Source: Patescibacteria group bacterium
GTDB taxonomy: Bacteria > Patescibacteriota > Patescibacteriia > Patescibacteriales > GWC2-42-12
Assembly: GCA_018813805.1 (NCBI GenBank)
Contig: JAHJAP010000064.1
Coordinates: forward strand, 1 to 6,795
Direction of reading: 5' to 3'
Length of the DNA: 6,795 bases
In this document: positions 1 to 4,405 of the stretch, one piece after another
Layout of the letters: the number at the start of each line of letters is the position of its first letter
Numbering within the stretch: position 1 is the first letter of the stretch
Notes under the pieces: generated by a model
Told to the model about the DNA's origin: nothing
Seen by the model: only the letters and a program-made list of their open reading frames with translations
The model's database searches: none
Made by a program: the position numbers and the translations under genes

Positions 1-67
1 ACGCTCCAGTTGTAATAAAAAATATTATTGCAACTGTCGCAATTACAAAAAATTTAATTTTCTTCAT
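1..67 (-). CDS. 5' end of a secreted or membrane protein (partial)
   Basis: The first 22 codons of a gene that runs off the window edge. It starts at an ATG and begins MKKIKFF, followed by a hydrophobic stretch ending ITTGA, which reads as a Sec signal peptide or an N-terminal membrane anchor. A full Shine-Dalgarno sequence (AAAGGAGG on the minus strand, positions 76-83) sits 8 bases before the ATG. The gene begins only 16 bases after the stop of the LysM gene, so the two are very likely co-transcribed. Its N-terminus resembles that of the LysM protein (MKKIIIALTV), which suggests that both products are exported. The mature part lies outside the window, so no function can be given. Confidence 0.7.
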   Translation of the reverse strand, partial: MKKIKFFVIATVAIIFFITTGA

Positions 68-83
68 TATCTATTCCTCCTTT

Positions 84-1709
84 TTATTTCTTTATCAATT
101 TCCTTGGATCTATATCCAAACCCAAGGAAATTAAATTTCCATTACCATATTTGGAACCGCTAGTATGGCGTACTTCCAAGTTCAACTTAACAATATCCTT
201 TTTGTCGGTTGCAAATAAACCAACCGACTTGCCAAACGAAAAGTCTTCGTTGGCATAGCTTACCTTCATTAAAATTCCTCCTTTCATTTTCTTTTTCCCC
301 CAACAGTATGTCCTGACTCCAAGGCTTATGCTGGTTTTATCTGAAGCAGGATCATCAGTTTTTAAAATTTCCCGACTTTCCCATGTGGACTCTTTGGCAT
401 GCCCTACGTCTAATACGTAGTCACCCCAAATATCTACCTTTTTCATCAACCTGATTTTAGTAACAAAATCAGTTGACAAGCTTATTGCCAAGACATCCGT
501 GTCTTGGTTAGCGACGTATTTCTTGTCGCCAGTATTGCCATCGTCTTGCTGTTGCCCGAACTGGGCCGCAACAATAATTTCTCCACCCTTCTTGTGGGTA
601 AATTTCAAGACTGGCCCAATGCTCCAACGAACTCCCTCATAATGGAATCCGTCTCTACTAATCCCCTTCCAGGAATTAGCAGTGGCACCAAAACACAGGA
701 CAAATTTTCCTCTCCTAACAAAAAATTTATTGTACTTTCCTCCAAGAAAGTATCCTTCCCCGTCGTTTTTTTCAACCCCAGATCCGCCTAGCCATAGATA
801 GGCTTCTCCCCTATTCAATCTTTTCCATTTTAACTTTAAGGATGGGGAAGGAGGTGGCGTAGTAAGTTCAAGCGGTAAAGGAAGTGCTTCCTTCCACCAG
901 GCCCAATTATTACATATTAAGGGCCTGATTAGAAAATAAGTTTGTCCCTGGTGGACAAACTTAGCAACTAACATCGCTGCTAGTTGCTGAACTGGCAGTT
1001 GAACCTCAACATTATTGACAACTTTATAGTTGCCAAGTAATGTTTGTTCAAACCTCTGCCCAATCTTCATTAAACAAGACTCTTCCTTTTTGCTTTTTAC
1101 AGCAAAAAGAAAAGCCTGCTTAACTTCCTCTGGGAGGTTAAACTTCTTTATCCCCTCAATAGCGTTTCTTTTTCCAAAGGGCTTAAGTCCGCCCTTTTTC
1201 CAGATAAAAATTTTGGTCTCGATCTTAGTTTTAACGACCTTACTTTTTTCTGGGACCTTAATTCTCTGCCCCGAATAAATCCGGTTGAGAGTTTTTAAGT
1301 CCCCTTTTTTTTGTATTGCAAGAAGCACCGGCAAACTAGTGCCGTGTTCTTTAGCAATACTACTTAGACTATCTCCCTTTTTTACTACGTACTCAAATGT
1401 AGTAATAGGGAGAGGAATAACAGCAACGGTAGGAATAGCGGTAGCAGTAATAGGAGAAGTGGCAAGAATAGCGGTAGCAGTGGTTGTTTGAGAAGACAAT
1501 TTCTGTTTGCCTTTCAAAGCAACCTCCGGCAAGGATACATCTAATCCTTTCTGCCTGATCACAGTTGCAACTTCTTTTTTGCCCTTCTCGTTACCCTGCA
1601 AGGTAACTTCAGGTAATGGATTAAGATTTAATTTTAACCCATTAGACTCAACAGCATCAACAGCTGTTGCAATTAACAGTACTGTTAATGCTATTATTAT
1701 TTTTTTCAA
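84..1709 (-). CDS. Secreted LysM-domain protein with a beta-rich, barrel-like C-terminus
   Basis: An exported protein of about 541 residues, probably cell-wall bound. Counting from the upstream GTG (1716-1718): signal peptide about 4-22 (cleavage after AVDA), two related segments containing LPEVTLQG and LPEVALKG (35-45 and 63-72), a Thr/Ala/Pro/Ile linker (77-107), and one LysM domain at about 109-155 (YVVKKGDSLSSIA, then IYSGQRIKVP). An unrecognised domain at 165-277 contains CNNWAWW. From about 300 to the end come 10-12 short strands with alternating polarity (for example DIVKLNLEVRH) joined by Gly/Asp/Lys turns. LysM binds N-acetylglucosamine-containing glycans such as peptidoglycan; that is family knowledge. 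The role of the rest is unknown. I prefer the TTG at 1707-1709 as start because GGAGGTGA lies 8 bases before it, whereas the GTG overlaps that site. GC is much higher than in the mur genes. No catalytic motif is visible. Confidence 0.85.
   Translation of the reverse strand: MKKIIIALTVLLIATAVDAVESNGLKLNLNPLPEVTLQGNEKGKKEVATVIRQKGLDVSLPEVALKGKQKLSSQTTTATAILATSPITATAIPTVAVIPLPITTFEYVVKKGDSLSSIAKEHGTSLPVLLAIQKKGDLKTLNRIYSGQRIKVPEKSKVVKTKIETKIFIWKKGGLKPFGKRNAIEGIKKFNLPEEVKQAFLFAVKSKKEESCLMKIGQRFEQTLLGNYKVVNNVEVQLPVQQLAAMLVAKFVHQGQTYFLIRPLICNNWAWWKEALPLPLELTTPPPSPSLKLKWKRLNRGEAYLWLGGSGVEKNDGEGYFLGGKYNKFFVRRGKFVLCFGATANSWKGISRDGFHYEGVRWSIGPVLKFTHKKGGEIIVAAQFGQQQDDGNTGDKKYVANQDTDVLAISLSTDFVTKIRLMKKVDIWGDYVLDVGHAKESTWESREILKTDDPASDKTSISLGVRTYCWGKKKMKGGILMKVSYANEDFSFGKSVGLFATDKKDIVKLNLEVRHTSGSKYGNGNLISLGLDIDPRKLIKK
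937..988. repeat. Two neighbouring inverted repeats within the LysM gene
   Basis: TAAGTTTGTCC (937-947) pairs exactly with GGACAAACTTA (953-963) across a 5-base loop. Right after it, AGCAACTA (963-970) pairs with TAGTTGCT (981-988) across a 10-base loop. Both are inside the unrecognised middle domain of the LysM protein. No function is evident. Confidence 0.45.
1658..1689. repeat. Two adjacent perfect palindromes inside the LysM signal-peptide codons
   Basis: ATTAACAGTACTGTTAAT (1672-1689) is an 18-base perfect palindrome, and CAACAGCTGTTG (1658-1669) is a 12-base one, two bases apart. Both lie in the codons for the hydrophobic signal-peptide core, starting about 20 bases after the TTG start. 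In RNA the larger one can fold as a 7-bp stem with a GUAC loop. They could be a protein-binding dyad, a translation-affecting hairpin, or a chance result of the codons ACA GTA CTG TTA. Confidence 0.5.
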
Positions 1710-1714
1710 TCCTC

Positions 1715-1722
1715 TCACCTCC
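1715..1722 (-). promoter_or_regulatory. Ribosome binding site that decides the LysM gene start
   Basis: GGAGGTGA on the minus strand. The GGAGG core is 8 bases from a TTG codon (1707-1709) but directly abuts the GTG that opens the longest frame (1716-1718). The TTG start also gives an N-terminus beginning MKKII, typical of signal peptides. A weaker AGGAAG about 7 bases ahead of the GTG leaves that start possible. Confidence 0.65.
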
Positions 1723-1752
1723 CTTCTTCCTTTGTCTTTTTTTCATAATTCC

Positions 1753-2094
1753 TTAATCTAATTCCTTAACCTCCCGCCTATTGAGAAGATCAAGGAGTTG
1801 ATCTATCTCAAGTTTATACAAGCACTTTGCTATTACAAGAGCAGAGAAGGAAGTGTCTGAATCGGGCGGAGCTTTTATCCAAACTCTTTCACCCTTATCA
1901 AAGAACGGGGTTCCCCACATCCCACATGCAGTATTAAACTCTATTCTTACAGAGTATATCCCACATCTCACCCAAACAACATTGTCGTTTGAATCAACAT
2001 TAGACATTTTTTTTACCTTTTTTACTAAAAAAAACACCAACACAAAAACAGCAATCAATCCTAAAATAACAAATAATACATTTAATACATTCAT
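1753..2094 (-). CDS. Small single-pass membrane protein of unknown family
   Basis: A 113-residue protein that I do not recognise. Residues 4-24 form a strongly hydrophobic segment (VLFVILGLIAVFVLVFF region) followed by KKVKK, the pattern of an uncleaved N-terminal anchor. By the positive-inside rule this would place the remainder in the cytoplasm. Residues 35-80 look beta-rich and contain two of the three cysteines (44, 57; the third is 91), and the C-terminus (88-113) is a probable amphipathic helix rich in Leu, Glu and Lys. Translation starts at ATG with GGAGG five bases upstream (AAGAGGAGGAAAAAATG). The stop is 34-43 bases before the LysM gene start, so the two are probably one operon and the protein may assist that exported product. 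Block GC is high (29 of 60 at 1861), as in the LysM gene. Confidence 0.75.
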   Translation of the reverse strand: MNVLNVLFVILGLIAVFVLVFFLVKKVKKMSNVDSNDNVVWVRCGIYSVRIEFNTACGMWGTPFFDKGERVWIKAPPDSDTSFSALVIAKCLYKLEIDQLLDLLNRREVKELD

Positions 2095-2137
2095 TTTTTC
2101 CTCCTCTTAATTTTTTTATTTTTTAGATATATGTACT

Positions 2138-2167
2138 CCATAGCAATCATTACTGCCATTGCTATGG
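2138..2167. repeat. 10-bp inverted repeat upstream of the 113-residue membrane protein gene
   Basis: CCATAGCAAT (2138-2147) and ATTGCTATGG (2158-2167) are perfect inverted repeats around a 10-base spacer, ending 43 bases before the ATG at 2094. They could form a leader hairpin or a dyad operator for the left operon. On the minus strand the hairpin is not followed by a T-run, so it is not a standard terminator. Confidence 0.55.
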
Positions 2168-2261
2168 TCAAAATTATTTTTTCATTTTTCTCTCTTCTTT
2201 TTTTATTTAATTGTCAAAGAACTATCTATCTCTGCCAGTATTCAGACTTTCATTATCAGAA

Positions 2262-2282
2262 CTGTACCGAATACCGTATTTG
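2262..2282. repeat. Decayed copy of the hairpin repeat family
   Basis: CTGTACCGAATACCGTATTTG matches the start of the short hairpin copy near 3252 (CTGTCACCGAATACCGTATT) with one deleted C and one change. Fifteen bases, ACCGAATACCGTATT, are identical at 2266-2280 and 3257-3271. The closing arm is missing. It lies 5 bases from the 71-bp palindrome. Confidence 0.6.
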
Positions 2283-2287
2283 TCCTA

Positions 2288-2358
2288 AAGGATCTGTCGC
2301 TGAATGCTCTTTTGAGTATAAAATTTATGTTCAAAAGAGCATTCAGCGACAGATCCTT
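2288..2358. repeat. 71-bp palindromic element (REP/BIME-like, full-length copy)
   Basis: A 28-bp perfect inverted repeat (2288-2315 with 2331-2358), beginning AAGGATCTGTCGC and ending GCGACAGATCCTT, around a 15-base A/T centre that pairs further apart from two transition mismatches, so almost the whole unit is palindromic. Related half copies occur at 5510-5584 and a shorter relative at 3248-3291, so this is a dispersed family in this genome. The size and structure resemble REP-type elements mobilised in trans by Y1/TnpA-REP (RAYT) transposases. No such transposase is in the window, so that link is inference. It lies between two transcription units. Confidence 0.85.
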
Positions 2359-2407
2359 GTCGAATAATTTTTTATAAATTATTCAAATATGGCCTTTTGA
2401 TTATCTA

Positions 2408-3082
2408 TCATTCTATCCTAGGTTCTTGATCGCCAATAGTTTTAGTAGTAACAAAAGGCGTATTATTAATTTGCTCTTCTGAAAATAAATGAATATAGCC
2501 AAATGCCAAAAATAAACCAGCAACTAATCCTACAATTAAATTCAAGATTATGTTTGGCTTAACTGGAAATCTGCTGACAATTGATTCATCAATGATCTTT
2601 ATTTTTACATTATCACCACCACCATGATATAAGGCGTGTTTAGTTTGTAAAACATAACTAACTGATTTAGCGATTTGTTCAGCCTGAGAACGATCAGGAT
2701 GATAAGCGCTAACAACAATAATACTAGAATCATTAATAACCTTAGTATTAACAGTTTTATTCCATTTTTTCATCTGTTTTATCACATCTCCTGAAAAATA
2801 ATTTTTATCAATATCAAAGCCTGAGATTAAAACATTGCTATAAAAAGAATTAGAATGTATTACTTTAGACAAAATATTACTTAAATATTCATTAGACTTT
2901 GAAGCAGTATAAGGATCAGTATTAGCGCTAAAATTTTGAATAACTAAAGCTTTTAAACTAGCTCCATATTTAAGAGGCTGAACTAAAGTAAAAACAATGA
3001 CAATAAACAAAACCAAAGGAACTATAATCAAAATAGTCTGTTTTTTATTTTTCAAAAGATTCATTAATTCAATTAATTCCAT
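2408..3082 (-). CDS. Wzz/YveK-like polysaccharide chain-length or co-polymerase membrane protein
   Basis: A 224-residue protein with the layout of the Wzz/FepE/Etk N-terminal family: a short cytoplasmic N-terminus, TM1 at about 16-35, an extracytoplasmic region of about 140 residues with mixed alpha/beta character, and TM2 at about 177-199 preceded by a Pro-rich motif (FPVKPN, prolines 173 and 176) typical of these proteins, then a 25-residue tail. Known members set chain length of, or help export, surface polysaccharides together with a Wzy polymerase or a tyrosine kinase. No kinase domain is fused here (no Walker A motif) and no partner gene is nearby. It has its own promoter (3109-3137) and follows the terminator of the mur genes, so it is a separate unit. 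No Shine-Dalgarno sequence is seen. A second Met at residue 7 is an alternative start. Family assignment is good; the substrate is unknown. Confidence 0.8.
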   Translation of the reverse strand: MELIELMNLLKNKKQTILIIVPLVLFIVIVFTLVQPLKYGASLKALVIQNFSANTDPYTASKSNEYLSNILSKVIHSNSFYSNVLISGFDIDKNYFSGDVIKQMKKWNKTVNTKVINDSSIIVVSAYHPDRSQAEQIAKSVSYVLQTKHALYHGGGDNVKIKIIDESIVSRFPVKPNIILNLIVGLVAGLFLAFGYIHLFSEEQINNTPFVTTKTIGDQEPRIE

Positions 3083-3108
3083 AAAATCTTTATTATTTTT
3101 AATTTAAA

Positions 3109-3137
3109 ACCTTAGCATTTTTTAAAATTTTTGTCAA
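3109..3137 (-). promoter_or_regulatory. Sigma70-type promoter of the Wzz-like gene
   Basis: On the minus strand TTGACA (3132-3137), a 17-base spacer and TAAGGT (3109-3114), with TG at the extended -10 position (TGCTAAGGT). The expected transcription start is near 3102, giving a leader of about 20 bases before the ATG at 3082. The -35 box is a perfect consensus match; the -10 has 4 of 6 bases including the key TA...T. Confidence 0.75.
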
Positions 3138-3161
3138 GGAGTGCGAATGTAATAATAAAGG

Positions 3162-3193
3162 AAAAATAGAAATATCCTGCCTTGTCAGGGATA
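3162..3193 (-). terminator. Possible second terminator after the mur operon
   Basis: TATCCTG (3173-3179) pairs with CAGGGATA (3186-3193) with one bulged G around a 6-base loop. On the minus strand the stem is followed by TTTCTATTTTT, an imperfect T-tract. It is just downstream of the better terminator at 3202-3225 and may act as a backup. Confidence 0.4.
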
Positions 3194-3201
3194 AAAAACC
3201 T

Positions 3202-3225
3202 AAAAAACGGCTATTAAGCCGCAAA
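3202..3225 (-). terminator. Rho-independent terminator of the mraY-ftsW-murG operon
   Basis: On the minus strand CGGCT, loop TAAT, AGCCG, then TTTTTT (the T-run is 3202-3207, the stem 3208-3212 with 3217-3221), preceded by TTTTG. It lies about 80 bases after the murG stop and ahead of the Wzz promoter, separating the two units. Confidence 0.75.
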
Positions 3226-3247
3226 ATTAACAACATTTTGTTATAAA

Positions 3248-3291
3248 GGATCTGTCACCGAATACCGTATTCGGTATTCGGTGACAGACCC
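3248..3291. repeat. Short hairpin copy of the repeat family in the murG 3' region
   Basis: GGATCTGTCACCGAATACCG (3248-3267) pairs with 3272-3291, which ends GGTGACAGACCC: 17 bp unbroken, one A/C mismatch, then 2 bp, around a TATT loop. It shares the outer arm with the 71-bp palindrome but lacks the A/T-rich core. The right arm has a direct duplication, GTATTCGGTATTCG, that permits an alternative fold (9-bp arms at 3257-3265 and 3267-3275 around one base). It sits 13 bases after the murG stop, upstream of the terminator, so it is transcribed and could protect the mRNA 3' end. Confidence 0.8.
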
Positions 3292-3304
3292 GTAAAAATT
3301 ATTT

Positions 3305-4396
3305 TTATGATAATTTAATCAAACTCTTTATAATCTCTATTATTGCTTTATTAGCTCCTTGTTTCATGACTTTAACAATATTTTGATTTAATCTTTTTTG
3401 CAATTCTTTATCTTTAATTAATTTTTTAATTTCACTAATTAACTCTTGCGAAGTTAATTTTTTCTGTTCTAAAACAACGCCTGCTTTAGCTTGACTAAAA
3501 ATAGCAGCATTATCTTCTTGATGCGAATCAAGCAATGGAATCAAAATTACCGGCTTACCCAAACATGATAATTCAGATAAAGTTCCCATACCACAACGCG
3601 AAACTATTAAATCAGCAGAATCATACGCCCTAGCCATTTGTTCTAAATTTAAAAATTCGTATTTTGTATAATTTATAATTTGTGATTTATGATTTGTGAT
3701 TGTTTTATTTTTTCCAGTAATATGAATAATCTGACAAAATTTTGTTAATTCACTCAAACTCTCTTCTACTAATTTATTAATTGTTATTGCTCCAGTCCCT
3801 CCACCTAATATTAATACTATTGGTAAACTTTCTTGTAAATTATTTTTTTTCTTTAAATCTTTATTTAAAAATTGTTTTCTTACTGGATTTCCAATCCAAA
3901 TCGCTTTTTTGCCATAATCTTTTAATGATTTTTCAAAAGTAACTGTTATTATTTTTGCCAATGGCGCCATTAATTTATTAGCTAACCCAGGCCTAACATC
4001 TTGCTGATGAATCAGCACTTTAACGCCAAGCAACCATGCTGCCCAAACAACTGGAACGCTAATAAAACTACCTGCGCTTATTGCTAAATCAGGTCTATAT
4101 TTTAATAAAATAAAAAAAGATTGAAAAAAAGCAATTTTTATTTTAAATAAATCACTAAAATTTTGTAAAGAAAAATAACGACGCCATTTGCCACCAGTAA
4201 TAACTTTAAATTTAATGCCGGCCTGCTCTACCATATTTTTTTCTGGTCCATATTTTGTGCCTAACCACAAAAATTCAAAATCCCCTCCCTGAGGTGCGGT
4301 TTTCAATTCTTCTGCAATAGCCAATAATGGCGTTACTGATCCGCTAGTACCACCGCCAGTTAAAAGTATTTTATATTTTTTATCTTTAAAATCCAT
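3305..4396 (-). CDS. murG: UDP-GlcNAc:lipid I N-acetylglucosaminyltransferase MurG
   Basis: A 363-residue GT28-family enzyme of normal length that adds GlcNAc to lipid I to make lipid II at the inner face of the membrane. The N-terminal acceptor domain has the first glycine loop TGGGTSGSVTP (13-23) and IHQQDVRPGLANK (129-141). The C-terminal UDP-GlcNAc domain has LILGGGTGA (195-203), SRCGMGTLSE (266-275, with the conserved Glu 275) and HQEDNA (292-297). The usual loop is GGTGGHxxP and the usual second motif HEQN, so a His becomes Ser 20, a Glu becomes Gln 131 and an Asn becomes Asp 133. I believe similar variants occur in Patescibacteria, but this is unchecked. A tandem heptamer repeat (3667-3701) encodes part of residues 232-244. 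It starts 9 bases after the ftsW stop without a Shine-Dalgarno sequence, in the same operon. Identity as a MurG is firm; the effect of the substitutions is unknown. Confidence 0.93.
   Translation of the reverse strand: MDFKDKKYKILLTGGGTSGSVTPLLAIAEELKTAPQGGDFEFLWLGTKYGPEKNMVEQAGIKFKVITGGKWRRYFSLQNFSDLFKIKIAFFQSFFILLKYRPDLAISAGSFISVPVVWAAWLLGVKVLIHQQDVRPGLANKLMAPLAKIITVTFEKSLKDYGKKAIWIGNPVRKQFLNKDLKKKNNLQESLPIVLILGGGTGAITINKLVEESLSELTKFCQIIHITGKNKTITNHKSQIINYTKYEFLNLEQMARAYDSADLIVSRCGMGTLSELSCLGKPVILIPLLDSHQEDNAAIFSQAKAGVVLEQKKLTSQELISEIKKLIKDKELQKRLNQNIVKVMKQGANKAIIEIIKSLIKLS
3667..3701. repeat. Five tandem heptamers (TRTRATT) inside murG
   Basis: Plus strand: TATAATT, TATAATT, TGTGATT, TATGATT, TGTGATT, without gaps. 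Copies differ only by A/G at positions 2 and 4. They encode TNHKSQIINY-like residues (about 234-243), between the strand ending IIHITGKNK and the conserved helix before the SRCG motif. Seven is not a multiple of three, so gain or loss of one unit would shift the murG frame. Form and unit length recall the heptanucleotide STRR repeats of cyanobacteria; a relationship is not implied. Confidence 0.85.
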
Positions 4397-4405
4397 AAAA
4401 TTATA

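Larger units (their letters stand above)
2095..2407. other. Non-coding stretch with repeats between the Wzz-like gene and the 113-residue gene
   Basis: 313 bases without a convincing gene. From low to high coordinates it holds the ribosome binding site of the 113-residue gene (about 2101-2106), a 10-bp inverted repeat (2138-2167), an A/T-rich tract, a decayed hairpin-repeat copy (2262-2282), the 71-bp palindrome (2288-2358) and a weak A/T hairpin (2362-2370 with 2376-2384). Short plus-strand frames across it are translations of the palindrome and show no gene-like features. I found no promoter with both boxes for the left operon. A minus-strand TTGACA at 2212-2217 has no matching -10 box. Confidence 0.7.

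Noticed and set aside
504..1761. Plus-strand open frames opposite the LysM gene
   Set aside because: They lie antisense to a well-supported gene with signal peptide and LysM motif, have no ribosome binding sites and resemble no protein family.
2143..2217. Promoter from the minus-strand TTGACA at 2212-2217 or TTGACC at 2166-2171
   Set aside because: No -10-like hexamer occurs 16-18 bases downstream of either.
2288..2358. The 71-bp palindrome as a bidirectional terminator
   Set aside because: Neither side has a proper T-tract next to the stem, and related copies occur at a gene junction, which fits a dispersed repeat better.
2131..2377. Plus-strand small open frames ending KFMFKRAFSDRSL or similar
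   Set aside because: Their coding is largely the palindrome itself, with no initiation signal. The peptide is of interest only because it matches the ftsW N-terminus.
2362..2384. A/T hairpin GAATAATTT/AAATTATTC as terminator of the Wzz-like gene
   Set aside because: The stem has almost no GC pairs and no T-run follows it on the minus strand.
3070..4405. Shared ATTTTATG start context of murG, the Wzz-like gene and mraY codon 4 as a regulatory motif
   Set aside because: In DNA this A/T-rich such a match is easily due to chance, and three genes are too few.
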